Assembly (NCBI RefSeq): GCF_900277125.1
Contig: NZ_OPYN01000083.1
Location: 1 to 64,000, forward strand
DNA length: 64,000 nucleotides
Direction: 5' to 3'
DNA from: Pseudomonas inefficax
GTDB lineage: Bacteria > Pseudomonadota > Gammaproteobacteria > Pseudomonadales > Pseudomonadaceae
Positions within the stretch are counted from its first letter, which is position 1, and every line of letters starts with the position of its first letter. Below, one piece after another: positions 28,749 through 37,565 of this stretch. Position numbers and translations under genes: made by a program. The notes beneath the pieces are model-generated. The model did no database searches. It was given only the letters and a program-made list of their open reading frames with translations, and was not told the origin of the DNA.

Positions 28749-30764
28749 ATGTCCGAGTTCCAGCTCGTCACCCGTTTCCAGCCGGCCGGCGACCAGCCCG
28801 AGGCCATCCGCCAGATGGTCGAAGGCATCGAGGCGGGGCTGTCGCACCAGACGTTGCTCGGGGTGACCGGTTCTGGCAAGACCTTCAGCATCGCCAACGT
28901 CATCCAGCAGGTGCAGCGGCCTACACTGGTGCTGGCGCCGAACAAGACCCTGGCCGCGCAGCTGTATGGTGAGTTCAAGGCGTTCTTCCCCAACAATGCG
29001 GTGGAGTATTTCGTCTCCTACTACGACTACTACCAGCCTGAAGCCTATGTGCCGTCGTCCGACACCTTCATCGAGAAGGACGCTTCGATCAACGACCACA
29101 TCGAGCAGATGCGCCTGTCGGCGACCAAGGCGTTGCTCGAGCGGCGTGACGCGATCATCGTCACCACGGTGTCTTGCATCTACGGCCTGGGTAGCCCCGA
29201 GACTTACCTGAAGATGGTCCTGCACGTGGACCGCGGCGACAAGCTCGACCAGCGCGCGCTGCTGCGCCGCCTGGCCGACCTGCAATACACCCGCAACGAG
29301 ATGGACTTCGCCCGCGCCACCTTCCGCGTACGCGGCGATGTGATCGACATTTTCCCGGCCGAATCGGACCTCGAGGCCATCCGCATCGAACTGTTCGATG
29401 ACGAGGTCGAGAACATCGCCGCCTTCGACCCGCTGACCGGCGAAGTCTTCCGCAAGCTGCCGCGTTTCACCTTCTACCCCAAGAGCCACTACGTCACCCC
29501 GCGCGAAACCCTGCTGGAAGCCGTGGAGGGGATCAAGGAAGAGCTCAAGGACCGCCTGGAATACCTGCAGAAGGCCAACAAGCTGGTCGAGGCCCAGCGC
29601 CTGGAGCAACGCACCCGCTTCGATCTGGAGATGATCCTGGAGCTGGGTTACTGCAACGGCATCGAGAACTACTCGCGCTACCTGTCCGGCCGCCCGGCCG
29701 GGGCGCCACCACCCACCCTGTACGACTATCTGCCAGCCGATGCGCTGCTGGTGATCGACGAATCCCATGTCAGCGTTCCGCAAGTCGGCGCCATGTACAA
29801 GGGCGACCGCTCACGCAAGGAAACCCTGGTCGAGTATGGCTTCCGCCTGCCTTCGGCGCTGGACAACCGGCCGATGCGTTTTGACGAGTGGGAAGATGTC
29901 AGCCCGCAGACCATCTTCGTATCCGCCACCCCGGGTCCCTATGAGGCTGAGCATGCCGGGCGCGTGGTGGAGCAGGTGGTGCGCCCGACCGGCCTGGTCG
30001 ACCCACAGGTGGAAGTGCGCCCGGCGCTTACCCAGGTGGATGACCTGCTGTCGGAAATCCGCAAGCGCGTGGCGCAGGGCGAACGGGTGTTGGCCACCAC
30101 GCTGACCAAGCGCATGGCCGAAGACCTTACCGACTACCTGGCCGACCACGATGTGCGGGTGCGTTACCTGCACTCAGACATCGACACCGTCGAGCGGGTG
30201 GAGATCATCCGCGACCTGCGCCTGGGGACTTTCGATGTGCTGGTGGGCATCAACCTGTTGCGTGAGGGCCTGGACATGCCCGAGGTGTCGCTGGTGGCGA
30301 TCCTCGATGCAGACAAGGAAGGTTTCCTGCGCTCCGAGCGTTCACTGATCCAGACCATCGGCCGTGCTGCGCGTAACCTCAATGGCCGGGCCATCCTGTA
30401 TGCCGATAACATCACCGGTTCCATGCAGCGCGCCATCGACGAGACCGAGCGTCGTCGCGAGAAGCAGATCGCCTTCAACCTGGCCAATGGCATCGTGCCC
30501 AAGGGCGTGGTCAAGGACATCACCGATATCATGGAAGGCGCCACCGTGCCGGGTTCGCGCAGCAAGAAGCGCAAGGGCATGGCCAAGGCGGCGGAGGAGA
30601 GCGCCCGTTACGAAGCCGAGCTACGCACGCCGGGCGAGATCACCAAGCGCATCAAGCAGCTGGAAGAGAAGATGATGCAGTTCGCCCGCGACCTGGAGTT
30701 CGAGGCCGCGGCGCAACTGCGCGACGAAATTGCCCAGCTGCGTGAGCGGTTGATTACCAGCTGA
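28749..30764 (+). CDS. uvrB: Excinuclease ABC subunit B
   Basis: A 671-residue helicase-like core of nucleotide excision repair. Walker [10 protein letters not shown] is at about 38-46, the beta-hairpin region [12 protein letters not shown] near 93-104, the DEAD-like box VIDESH near 337, and helicase motifs V and VI ([19 protein letters not shown]) are intact. A C-terminal UVR motif ([27 protein letters not shown]) binds UvrC. It receives damage from UvrA and positions UvrC. Length is normal. A LexA box lies just upstream. Confidence 0.98.
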   Translation: MSEFQLVTRFQPAGDQPEAIRQMVEGIEAGLSHQTLLGVTGSGKTFSIANVIQQVQRPTLVLAPNKTLAAQLYGEFKAFFPNNAVEYFVSYYDYYQPEAYVPSSDTFIEKDASINDHIEQMRLSATKALLERRDAIIVTTVSCIYGLGSPETYLKMVLHVDRGDKLDQRALLRRLADLQYTRNEMDFARATFRVRGDVIDIFPAESDLEAIRIELFDDEVENIAAFDPLTGEVFRKLPRFTFYPKSHYVTPRETLLEAVEGIKEELKDRLEYLQKANKLVEAQRLEQRTRFDLEMILELGYCNGIENYSRYLSGRPAGAPPPTLYDYLPADALLVIDESHVSVPQVGAMYKGDRSRKETLVEYGFRLPSALDNRPMRFDEWEDVSPQTIFVSATPGPYEAEHAGRVVEQVVRPTGLVDPQVEVRPALTQVDDLLSEIRKRVAQGERVLATTLTKRMAEDLTDYLADHDVRVRYLHSDIDTVERVEIIRDLRLGTFDVLVGINLLREGLDMPEVSLVAILDADKEGFLRSERSLIQTIGRAARNLNGRAILYADNITGSMQRAIDETERRREKQIAFNLANGIVPKGVVKDITDIMEGATVPGSRSKKRKGMAKAAEESARYEAELRTPGEITKRIKQLEEKMMQFARDLEFEAAAQLRDEIAQLRERLITS

Positions 30765-30782
30765 TTGCTTTGTCACCTGTAC

Positions 30783-30880
30783 TGGCCTTTTCGCGGGTAA
30801 ACCCGCTCCCACAGGAATCACGCATTTTTCGCTAGTTGTGTAGTACTTGTGGGAGCGGGTTTACCCGCGAAGAGGCCAGT
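30783..30880. repeat. REP pair, inverted
   Basis: Copies at 30783-30816 and 30847-30880 with the gcgggtaaacccgctcccac core, between uvrB and gltX. Confidence 0.9.
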
Positions 30881-30974
30881 ACAGGCAACCACCCACTCAA
30901 TGGGATTGCTGGAGCCCGATGCCCGCCTCCTGCTAACATCCCGCCTTTGTTTCATCTTTCGTTCGAGACCCTCC

Positions 30975-32456
30975 ATGACCACCGTACGCACGCGTATCGC
31001 GCCATCGCCTACCGGCGACCCCCATGTTGGCACCGCCTACATCGCCCTGTTCAACTACTGCTTTGCCAAGCAGCACGGCGGTGAGTTCATCCTGCGCATC
31101 GAAGACACCGACCAGTTGCGCTCCACGCGCGAGTCGGAACAGCAGATCTTCGATGCGCTGCGCTGGCTCGGCATCGAATGGAACGAAGGCCCGGATGTCG
31201 GCGGCCCGCACGGCCCGTACCGGCAGAGCGAGCGTGGCGAGATCTACGCCAGATACGCCAAGGAACTGGTCGACGCCGGCCATGCCTTCTACTGCTTCTG
31301 CACCGCCGAAGAGCTGGAGCAGATGCGCGCCGAGCAGCAAGCCCGTGGCGAAACCCCGCGCTACGACGGCCGCGCGCTGTTGCTGAGCGCCGAGGAAGTG
31401 CAGCGCCGCCTGGACGCTGGCGAGCCGCACGTGATCCGTATGAAAGTGCCGAGCGAAGGCGTGTGCGTGGTACCGGACATGCTGCGTGGCGATGTCGAAA
31501 TCCCGTGGGACCGCATGGACATGCAGGTGCTGATGAAGAACGACGGCCTGCCGACGTACTTCCTGGCCAACGTGGTCGACGACCATCTGATGGGCATCAC
31601 TCACGTGCTGCGTGGCGAAGAGTGGCTGCCATCGGCACCCAAGCTGATCAAGCTGTACGAATACTTCGGTTGGGAACAGCCCAAGTTGTGCTACATGCCG
31701 CTGCTGCGTAACCCGGACAAGTCCAAGCTGTCCAAGCGCAAGAACCCGACCTCGGTGACGTTCTACGAGCGTATGGGCTTCATGCCCGAGGCAATGCTCA
31801 ACTACCTGGGGCGCATGGGCTGGTCGATGCCGGACGAGCGCGAGAAGTTCTCGCTGGCCGAGATGGTCGAGCACTTCGACCTGTCGCGTATCTCGCTGGG
31901 TGGCCCGATCTTCGACATCGAGAAGCTGTCCTGGCTGAACGGCCAGTGGCTGCGCGAGCTGCCGGTCGAGGAGTTTGCCGCGCGCCTGCAGAAGTGGGCG
32001 TTCAACAGCGACTACATGATGAAGATCGCCCCGCACGTGCAGGGCCGGGTGGAAACCTTCAGCCAGGTTGCGCCGCTGGGCGGGTTCTTCTTCGAGGGCG
32101 CGCTGAAGCTGGACGCCAAGCTGTTCGAAAGCAAGAAGCTGTCGGCCGACCAGGTGCGCCAGGTAATCCAGCTGATCCTGTGGAAGCTCGAAAGCCTGCG
32201 TCAGTGGGAAAAAGAGCGCATTACCGGTTGCATCCAGGCGGTGGTCGAGGCGCTGGAGCTGAAGCTGCGTGACGCCATGCCGCTGATGTTTGCCGCCATT
32301 ACCGGCCAGGCCAGTTCGGTTTCGGTACTGGATGCGATGGAAATCCTTGGCCCGGACCTGACCCGCTACCGCCTGCGCCAGGCACTGGACCTGCTGGGTG
32401 GTGTGTCGAAGAAAGAAAACAAGGAGTGGGAAAAGCTGCTGGCTTCTATTGCCTGA
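30975..32456 (+). CDS. gltX: Glutamyl-tRNA synthetase
   Basis: A 493-residue class I aminoacyl-tRNA synthetase. The HIGH-type motif is [13 protein letters not shown] at about 10-22 and the KMSKS-type motif is KLSKRK near 254-259; the C-terminal anticodon-binding domain is all-helical. ATG 30975 gives the expected [14 protein letters not shown]. It is followed by three tRNA-Glu genes 400-1000 bases downstream, a suggestive neighbour for its own substrate. Confidence 0.97.
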   Translation: MTTVRTRIAPSPTGDPHVGTAYIALFNYCFAKQHGGEFILRIEDTDQLRSTRESEQQIFDALRWLGIEWNEGPDVGGPHGPYRQSERGEIYARYAKELVDAGHAFYCFCTAEELEQMRAEQQARGETPRYDGRALLLSAEEVQRRLDAGEPHVIRMKVPSEGVCVVPDMLRGDVEIPWDRMDMQVLMKNDGLPTYFLANVVDDHLMGITHVLRGEEWLPSAPKLIKLYEYFGWEQPKLCYMPLLRNPDKSKLSKRKNPTSVTFYERMGFMPEAMLNYLGRMGWSMPDEREKFSLAEMVEHFDLSRISLGGPIFDIEKLSWLNGQWLRELPVEEFAARLQKWAFNSDYMMKIAPHVQGRVETFSQVAPLGGFFFEGALKLDAKLFESKKLSADQVRQVIQLILWKLESLRQWEKERITGCIQAVVEALELKLRDAMPLMFAAITGQASSVSVLDAMEILGPDLTRYRLRQALDLLGGVSKKENKEWEKLLASIA

Positions 32457-32480
32457 TAACGCTCCTGAGGCCATCGCCGA

Positions 32481-32558
32481 ACCTGTGGGAGCGGGTTTAC
32501 CCGCGAATACGAGGGTGCATGCACCGCCGCCTTCGCGGGTAAACCCGCTCCCACAGGG
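32481..32558. repeat. REP pair, inverted, reverse order
   Basis: Copies at about 32481-32507 and 32530-32558. Here the rightward-reading copy comes first, opposite to most other pairs in the window, with a spacer of about 20 bases after gltX. Confidence 0.88.
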
Positions 32559-32641
32559 CTCACTGTTCAGCTTTTGGTAGGGGCAGGGCGGTAAGTGATT
32601 GTTATCTGTGAAAATTTTTTTGAATATTTTGAAAAATTAGT

Positions 32642-32677
32642 TTGACAGCCCTGCAATCCGATCTTAATATGCGCCCC
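32642..32677 (+). promoter_or_regulatory. Promoter of the Ala/Glu tRNA cluster
   Basis: A perfect -35 TTGACA (32642-32647), 17-base spacer and TAATAT (32665-32670), followed by the GC-rich discriminator gcgcccc, the hallmark of stringently controlled stable-RNA promoters. An AT-rich tract upstream (aaaatttttttgaatatttt, from 32610) could act as an UP element. Confidence 0.8.
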
Positions 32678-32745
32678 GTCCACAGCGATGAACGAAAACG
32701 AAACGCCAGGCACCCAGCCAGCGCTTCGGTTCAAAGCGACATTGT

Positions 32746-32821
32746 GGGGCTATAGCTCAGCTGGGAGAGCGCCTGCATGGCATGCAGGAGGTCAGCGGTT
32801 CGATCCCGCTTAGCTCCACCA
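32746..32821 (+). tRNA. tRNA-Ala (GGC), copy 1
   Basis: 76 bases with acceptor stem ggggcta/tagctcc, CCA encoded, anticodon loop atggcat with GGC, and T-arm agcggttcgatcccgct. First of three apparently identical copies. Confidence 0.97.
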
Positions 32822-32893
32822 AATTCCGCTTGGCAGCCAAGCCTGTCGAGCAAGACCGGGTCCAGCAACCGGGTCTTGAAGGTAAGAAGGTTC

Positions 32894-32969
32894 GTCCCCT
32901 TCGTCTAGTGGCCTAGGACACCGCCCTTTCACGGCGGTAACAGGGGTTCGAGTCCCCTAGGGGACGCCA
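32894..32969 (+). tRNA. tRNA-Glu (TTC), copy 1
   Basis: 76 bases, acceptor gtcccct/aggggac, CCA encoded, anticodon stem ccgcc/ggcgg with TTC in the loop ctttcac, T-arm caggggttcgagtcccct. Confidence 0.97.
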
Positions 32970-33022
32970 GTTTTGCACAAGCGATGTTTCAGGATGTCGC
33001 TGGGCCGAGAGGCTAGAAATCC

Positions 33023-33098
33023 GGGGCTATAGCTCAGCTGGGAGAGCGCCTGCATGGCATGCAGGAGGTCAGCGGTTCGATCCCGCTTAGCTCCACCA
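33023..33098 (+). tRNA. tRNA-Ala (GGC), copy 2
   Basis: Same sequence as copy 1 across 76 bases, with encoded CCA and anticodon GGC. Confidence 0.97.
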
Positions 33099-33140
33099 AT
33101 TCTGCCGCGGTTCGCGTAAGCGGATCGGCACGAAGGTTAC

Positions 33141-33216
33141 GTCCCCTTCGTCTAGTGGCCTAGGACACCGCCCTTTCACGGCGGTAACAGGGGTTCGAGT
33201 CCCCTAGGGGACGCCA
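33141..33216 (+). tRNA. tRNA-Glu (TTC), copy 2
   Basis: Same sequence as copy 1 across 76 bases, with encoded CCA and anticodon TTC. Confidence 0.97.
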
Positions 33217-33241
33217 CTTTTCCTGCGTTTTGCAGGGCTTT

Positions 33242-33276
33242 AAAGGCTCGTCGATTACTGATGAGCCTTTTGTTTC
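33242..33276 (+). terminator. Terminator-like hairpin inside the tRNA cluster
   Basis: aaggctcgtc pairs with gatgagcctt and is followed by ttgttt, between the second tRNA-Glu and the third tRNA-Ala. A near copy follows the last tRNA-Glu, so this one looks like a leftover from duplication of a tRNA-pair-plus-terminator unit. Confidence 0.7.
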
Positions 33277-33352
33277 GGGGCTATAGCTCAGCTGGGAGAG
33301 CGCCTGCATGGCATGCAGGAGGTCAGCGGTTCGATCCCGCTTAGCTCCACCA
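33277..33352 (+). tRNA. tRNA-Ala (GGC), copy 3
   Basis: Same 76-base sequence as copies 1 and 2. It begins directly after the T-run of the internal hairpin. Confidence 0.97.
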
Positions 33353-33394
33353 TTTCTGCCAGGGTTCACACGCTTGAATCTTCGCGAAGGTTAC

Positions 33395-33470
33395 GTCCCC
33401 TTCGTCTAGTGGCCTAGGACACCGCCCTTTCACGGCGGTAACAGGGGTTCGAGTCCCCTAGGGGACGCCA
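33395..33470 (+). tRNA. tRNA-Glu (TTC), copy 3
   Basis: Same 76-base sequence as copies 1 and 2, with encoded CCA. Confidence 0.97.
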
Positions 33471-33495
33471 CGTTTACCCGCGTTTTGCGGGACTT

Positions 33496-33534
33496 TGAAG
33501 GCTCATTCGATTATTGGATGGGCCTTTTGTTTTT
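33496..33534 (+). terminator. Terminator of the tRNA cluster
   Basis: aaggctcattcga pairs imperfectly with ggatgggcctt and is followed by tttgttttt. Related to the hairpin at 33242. Confidence 0.8.
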
Positions 33535-33590
33535 CTCCCCTGCTCAAAACTTCGCGACCGACAGCCGGCTGCAGATTCCGCTTGCCAAAA

Positions 33591-33630
33591 AATATTATGA
33601 GAATAATATTTCGATCATCATATTTTGATC
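33591..33630. promoter_or_regulatory. Tandem palindromes upstream of a TetR gene (candidate operator)
   Basis: Perfect 8-base arms aatattat/ataatatt around GAGA (33591-33610), then gatca-N8-tgatc (33613-33630), in an AT-rich patch ending 13 bases before the TetR ATG. The layout fits an autorepression site overlapping the promoter. Confidence 0.6.
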
Positions 33631-33643
33631 GGCGAGTGGCCTG

Positions 33644-34183
33644 ATGAGCGACAAGAAGAGCAGAACCCGCGAACGCATTCTCGAGGCGGCACGAAGTGCG
33701 CTGATCCAGCACGGCCCGGCCGAGCCCAGCGTCAGCCAGGTCATGGGCGCAGCAGGCCTGACCGTTGGTGGCTTTTATGCCCACTTCGACAGCAAGGACG
33801 AGCTGATGCTCGAAGCGTTCTGCCAGTTGCTGGGCGAGCGCCGCGCCTTGCTCGCGCAGATCGACCCCAGCCTTGATGGCGCCGGGCGACGCGCGCTGGC
33901 CAGCGCCTTCTACCTGTCGCGCAAGCACCGTGATGCCGAGGTGCACGCCTGCCCGCTGCCCAACTCGCTGGGCGAGATGCAGCGCCTGCCCGAGGCCTTC
34001 CGTGAGGTGCTGGCCGAGCATATCGAGTTGATGACTGCCGCCATGGTCGACCGCCCCGAGGACGCCGACAAAGCCTTGGCCGACCTGGCCCTGATGGTTG
34101 GCGGCCTGGCGCTGGCCCGTGCCCTGGGCACCAGCGAACTATCTGATCGTATTCTGCGCGCCGCCAAATCGGCGGTGCTTTGA
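33644..34183 (+). CDS. TetR-family transcriptional regulator
   Basis: A 179-residue regulator. HTH about 10-55 (RERILEAARSALIQHGPAEPSVSQVMGAAGLTVGGFYAHFDSKDEL), followed by a short helical effector domain. It is followed after 15 bases by an alpha/beta hydrolase and then a thioesterase, which are its likely targets. Palindromes upstream suggest autoregulation. The inducer is unknown. Confidence 0.88.
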   Translation: MSDKKSRTRERILEAARSALIQHGPAEPSVSQVMGAAGLTVGGFYAHFDSKDELMLEAFCQLLGERRALLAQIDPSLDGAGRRALASAFYLSRKHRDAEVHACPLPNSLGEMQRLPEAFREVLAEHIELMTAAMVDRPEDADKALADLALMVGGLALARALGTSELSDRILRAAKSAVL

Positions 34184-34198
34184 CCCTGGAGCGTGGCG

Positions 34199-35224
34199 AT
34201 GACTACCCTGAGCTGGATTCGTGGTGTCAATGGCACCCTGGGCCGCCTGGCCCCTGAGCATGTCGCGGGCAAGATGCGCCGTGCCTTCATGACCCCGCGC
34301 AATCTGCCGCCGCGGGATTGGGAATTGCCCGTGCTGGCCAGTGCCGAGCGCATCACCCTGCGCTTCGGCTTGTCGGCCCTGCGCTGGGGCAAGGGGCCGA
34401 CCGTGCTGCTGATGCACGGCTGGGAAGGGCGCCCGACCCAGTTTGCCGCGTTGATCGAAACCTTGGTCCAGGCCGGGCATACGGTGGTGTCGCTGGAGGG
34501 CCCGGGGCATGGGCGTTCGCCTGGCGAGCAGGCCAATGTGGTGCTGTTTGCCCGAGCGCTGCTGGAGGCTGCCGCCGAGCTGCCTCCGCTGCGCGCGGTG
34601 ATTGGCCATTCCATGGGCGGCGCCAGCGTGCTGCTGGCCTTGCAGATGGGCCTGCGCGCGGAGGCGGCGGTGAGCATTGCTGCCCCGGCGCGATTGTTGG
34701 GCGTGTTGCGTGGCTTTGCCCATCGTCTGGGGCTGCCGGCACGGGCGCGGGCAGCGTTCATTCGCCAGGTGGAGCGGGATGTGGGCATGCAGATTGCGCG
34801 ACTGGATGTGACTGGCTACCAGCTGGAGTTGCCTGGGCTGGTGGTGCATGCCGCCGATGATGCGTTGGTGGCAGCCGATGAGGCCCAGGTAATCCACAAG
34901 GCATGGTTCGACAGCCGCCTGATGTTGCTGGAGGCGGGTGGCCACCAGCGGGTGCTGTCCGACCCGCGCCTTAGTGAAGCGGTGCTGGAGCTGCTGGCCC
35001 GCGCTGACGCGGTCCCTGTAGGAGCGGCCTTGTGTCGCGATGGGGCGCGCAGCGGCCCCAAAATCTCAGTCCCGGCACAGATTGCCGGGGCTGCTGCGCA
35101 GCCCATCGCGACACAAGGCCGCTCCTACAGGGACCGCGTAGCCCCGCAGGCAAGTGCAGAAGGGCTGGACTTTCCCCCGGCGGTCCCTGCTAAATCCACT
35201 TTTGCTCCAAGGAAGCGAACATGA
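34199..35224 (+). CDS. Alpha/beta-hydrolase with a REP-derived C-terminal tail
   Basis: A 341-residue serine hydrolase. The oxyanion segment LMHGWEG (about 75-81) and nucleophile elbow GHSMGGAS (about 136-143) are clear, with Asp in the VVHAADDALV strand and His in GGHQRVL completing the triad. The normal fold should end near residue 265 (LSEAVLELLARADA). The last 70 or so residues are translated from a REP pair (35010-35135) and following sequence, and the stop overlaps the thioesterase ATG. Start ATG 34199 has ctggag 8 bases upstream. Substrate unknown. Confidence 0.85.
   Translation: MTTLSWIRGVNGTLGRLAPEHVAGKMRRAFMTPRNLPPRDWELPVLASAERITLRFGLSALRWGKGPTVLLMHGWEGRPTQFAALIETLVQAGHTVVSLEGPGHGRSPGEQANVVLFARALLEAAAELPPLRAVIGHSMGGASVLLALQMGLRAEAAVSIAAPARLLGVLRGFAHRLGLPARARAAFIRQVERDVGMQIARLDVTGYQLELPGLVVHAADDALVAADEAQVIHKAWFDSRLMLLEAGGHQRVLSDPRLSEAVLELLARADAVPVGAALCRDGARSGPKISVPAQIAGAAAQPIATQGRSYRDRVAPQASAEGLDFPPAVPAKSTFAPRKRT
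35010..35135. repeat. REP pair of the gcggccttgtgtcgcg class, inside a coding frame
   Basis: Left copy about 35010-35057 (gtccctgtaggagcggcctt ...) and right copy about 35088-35135 (its complement, ending aaggccgctcctacagggac). The arms match over about 45 bases. The pair lies in the reading frame of the hydrolase without introducing a stop. Confidence 0.92.
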
Positions 35225-35655
35225 GCTGGGACCTGGCAACACCCTTCATCATCGATCTGCGCGTCGGCAGCGAGGATATTGATGGCCTCGGCCACGCCAA
35301 CAATGCGGTCTACGTCACCTGGCTGGAGCGCTGCGCCTGGCGCCACTCCCAACGCCTGGGCCTGGACCTGGCCGAATATCGCCGGCTGGACCGCGCCATG
35401 GCCGTGGTGCGCCACGAAATCGACTACCTGGCCGCTGCCTATGAGGATGACGAGTTGCAGCTGGCCACCTGGATCATCGATTGGGACCAGCGCCTGCGCA
35501 TGACCCGGCGTTTCCAGCTCAAGCGCCCGCGCGACGGCGTGACCTTGCTGCGCGCCCAGACCACCTTTGCCTGCATCGAGCTGTCCAGCGGCAAGCCCAG
35601 GCGCATGCCAGCGGAGTTCCTCGACGGTTACGGCCCGGCGCTGATCGGCGCCTGA
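35221..35655 (+). CDS. Acyl-CoA thioesterase, 4HBT hotdog fold
   Basis: A 144-residue 4-hydroxybenzoyl-CoA thioesterase-like protein. The diagnostic DIDGLGHANNAVYVTWLERCAW segment (about 18-39, with the catalytic acidic residue near D18/D20) and the HEIDYLAAAYEDDELQL strand are present. It hydrolyses acyl-CoA or acyl-ACP; chain specificity is not predictable. ATG 35221 overlaps the hydrolase stop (ATGA). Confidence 0.9.
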   Translation: MSWDLATPFIIDLRVGSEDIDGLGHANNAVYVTWLERCAWRHSQRLGLDLAEYRRLDRAMAVVRHEIDYLAAAYEDDELQLATWIIDWDQRLRMTRRFQLKRPRDGVTLLRAQTTFACIELSSGKPRRMPAEFLDGYGPALIGA

Positions 35656-35706
35656 AACACCGGCAAATTTTGTTAGACTGCCGGCTTTTTCCGCCGAGAC
35701 CCCGAC

Positions 35707-36678
35707 ATGCAAATTGCCCTGGCCCCCATGGAGGGGCTGGTCGACAACATCCTGCGCGACGTGCTGACACGCGTGGGCGGTATCGACTGGTGCGTCACCG
35801 AGTTCATTCGCGTGTGCGACCGCCTGCTGCCGCCTTCCTCGTTCGACAAGCTGGCACCCGAGTTGCGCAATGGCGCACGGACCGCCGCCGGGGTGCCAAT
35901 GCGCGTGCAGCTGTTGGGTTCGGACCCTGTGTGCCTGGCGGAAAACGCCGCGCTGGCCTGCGAACTGGGCGCACCGGTGATAGACCTGAACTTCGGTTGC
36001 CCGGCCAAGACCGTCAACAAGTCACGCGGTGGAGCGGTGCTGCTCAAGGAGCCGGAGTTGCTGCACGCCATTGTGCGTGAAGTGCGCCGTGCCGTGCCGG
36101 CGGATATCCCGGTCACCTCGAAGATGCGCCTGGGTTTCGACACCCCCGATGGCGCGCTGGAGTGTGCCACGGCACTGGCCGAAGGCGGCTCGGCGCACCT
36201 GGTGGTACATGCGCGGACCAAGGTCGAGGGCTACAAGCCGCCGGCTCACTGGGAGTGGGTGGCACGGGTGCAGGATGTGGTCAAGGTACCGGTGTTCGCC
36301 AATGGCGAGATCTGGACCGTGGACGACTGGCGGCGTTGTCGTGAGGTCAGTGGCGCCGAAGACATCATGCTGGGCCGCGGGCTGGTCTCGCGCCCCGACC
36401 TGGGGCTGCAGATTGCCGCGGCGCGTGACGGACGGGAGTATCAGCCGATGAGCTGGGACGACCTGCTGCCGTTGTTGCGCGAGTTCTGGCGTCAGGCCCA
36501 GGCCAAGTTGTCGCCGCGCTATGCGCCGGGGCGGATGAAGCAGTGGTTGGCAATGCTGACCCGCAGTTATCCCGAAGCGGTTGTGCTGTTTGCCGAGTTG
36601 CGGCGGGAGGATGATTGTGCGCGGATCAGCCGGTTGCTGGGGGTTGAGGTGCAGGCGCTTGAGGCTTGTGTTGCCTGA
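35707..36678 (+). CDS. dusC: tRNA-dihydrouridine(16) synthase
   Basis: A 323-residue FMN enzyme that reduces U16 in t[14 protein letters not shown] opens the TIM barrel, the catalytic Cys is in [16 protein letters not shown] (about 100), and [16 protein letters not shown] (about 168-183) and [12 protein letters not shown] are conserved. The DusC assignment over DusA/B comes from the [13 protein letters not shown] segment. No operon partner is evident; a REP pair follows. Confidence 0.93.
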   Translation: MQIALAPMEGLVDNILRDVLTRVGGIDWCVTEFIRVCDRLLPPSSFDKLAPELRNGARTAAGVPMRVQLLGSDPVCLAENAALACELGAPVIDLNFGCPAKTVNKSRGGAVLLKEPELLHAIVREVRRAVPADIPVTSKMRLGFDTPDGALECATALAEGGSAHLVVHARTKVEGYKPPAHWEWVARVQDVVKVPVFANGEIWTVDDWRRCREVSGAEDIMLGRGLVSRPDLGLQIAAARDGREYQPMSWDDLLPLLREFWRQAQAKLSPRYAPGRMKQWLAMLTRSYPEAVVLFAELRREDDCARISRLLGVEVQALEACVA

Positions 36679-36680
36679 TC

Positions 36681-36778
36681 TGGCCTCTTCGCGGGTGAAC
36701 CCGCTCCCACAGGTACTGCGCAGGGCTCAAGGCCTGTGGGTGATGCTGTGGGAGCGGGTTCACCCGCGAAAGGGCCAT
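36681..36778. repeat. REP pair, inverted
   Basis: Copies at 36681-36713 and 36746-36778 with the gcgggtgaacccgctcccac core, between dusC and the ibpA promoter. Confidence 0.9.
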
Positions 36779-36817
36779 TGAATCCAGTACAAAAATCGGA
36801 TTTTTTCTACTCCCCCC

Positions 36818-36844
36818 CTTGAAAGCATTTCCCTCGGCCATATC
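36818..36844 (+). promoter_or_regulatory. Sigma-32 heat-shock promoter of ibpA
   Basis: CTTGAAA (36818-36824), preceded by a C-run, and gccatatc about 12 bases later match the sigma-32 consensus CTTGAAA/CCCCATnT closely. Confidence 0.8.
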
Positions 36845-36852
36845 TCTTGAGT

Positions 36853-36910
36853 ACGCGATGCCGAAGTCGGGTCGCGTAATGACTTACTTGCTGAATCTCA
36901 GGAGTTCATG
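36853..36910 (+). promoter_or_regulatory. ROSE-like RNA thermometer of ibpA
   Basis: The leader folds into a first hairpin (acgcga at 36853 with tcgcgt at 36871) and a second in which ttgct (36888-36892) faces the Shine-Dalgarno aggag (36900-36904). The U(U/C)GCU anti-Shine-Dalgarno is the hallmark of ROSE thermometers, and short ROSE-like leaders of ibpA have been reported in Pseudomonas. Confidence 0.75.
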
Positions 36911-37357
36911 ACCATGACCACTGCTTTCTCTCTCGCTCCACTGTTCCGCCATTCCGTTGGTTTCGACCGTTTCAACGACCTGTTCGAATCCGCGGCACGT
37001 AACGAGGCCGGTAGCAGCTACCCGCCCTACAACGTGGAAAAACATGGCGATGACCACTACCGCATCGTGGTTGCCGCAGCCGGCTTCCAGGAAGAAGACC
37101 TCGACCTGCAGGTTGAAAAAGGCGTCCTGACTGTTACTGGTGGCAAACGCGACAATGGCACTGCTGAAGTGACCTACCTGCATCAGGGTATCGCGCAGCG
37201 CGCCTTCAAGTTGTCGTTCCGCCTGGCCGACCATATCGAAGTCAAGGCCGCCGGTCTGGCCAATGGCCTGCTCAGCATCGACCTGCTGCGCATCGTGCCT
37301 GAAGAAGCCAAGGCCAAGCGCATTCCGATCAACGGCGACAAGCCAGCGCTGAACTGA
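36908..37357 (+). CDS. ibpA: Small heat-shock protein (Hsp20)
   Basis: A 149-residue alpha-crystallin-type chaperone that holds unfolding proteins for refolding by DnaK/ClpB. The crystallin domain covers about 35-130, with YNVEKHGDDHYRIVVAAAGF and the conserved FRLADHIEVKAAGLANGLLSIDL. A second ATG two codons downstream (36914) is an alternative start. Expression is doubly heat-controlled through the sigma-32 promoter and the thermometer leader. Confidence 0.96.
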   Translation: MTMTTAFSLAPLFRHSVGFDRFNDLFESAARNEAGSSYPPYNVEKHGDDHYRIVVAAAGFQEEDLDLQVEKGVLTVTGGKRDNGTAEVTYLHQGIAQRAFKLSFRLADHIEVKAAGLANGLLSIDLLRIVPEEAKAKRIPINGDKPALN

Positions 37358-37370
37358 TCGTGTAGATGTG

Positions 37371-37403
37371 AAAAAGGGCACCCTTAGGGGTGCCCTTTTT
37401 ATT
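37371..37403 (+). terminator. Terminator after ibpA
   Basis: aaaaagggcaccc/ggggtgcccttttt with loop ttag, 14 bases after the stop; it is symmetrical enough to work on both strands. Confidence 0.9.
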
Positions 37404-37428
37404 GTGATCGCCTGAAGGCCGGCTTCCT

Positions 37429-37546
37429 TGTGGGAGCGGCCTTGCGTCGCGAAAGGGCTGCGCAGCAGCCCCGGCAACGCTGCAGGATGGCTGAGATCCT
37501 GGGGCCGCTGCGCGACCCTTTCGCGACGCAAGGCCGCTCCCACAGG
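37429..37546. repeat. REP pair of the gcggccttgcgtcgcga class
   Basis: Copies at about 37429-37470 and 37500-37546 (gtgggagcggccttgcgtcg and complement), just beyond the stop of the GGDEF/EAL gene. Confidence 0.9.
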
Positions 37547-37565
37547 AGTCGCATCCGCATCGGTT

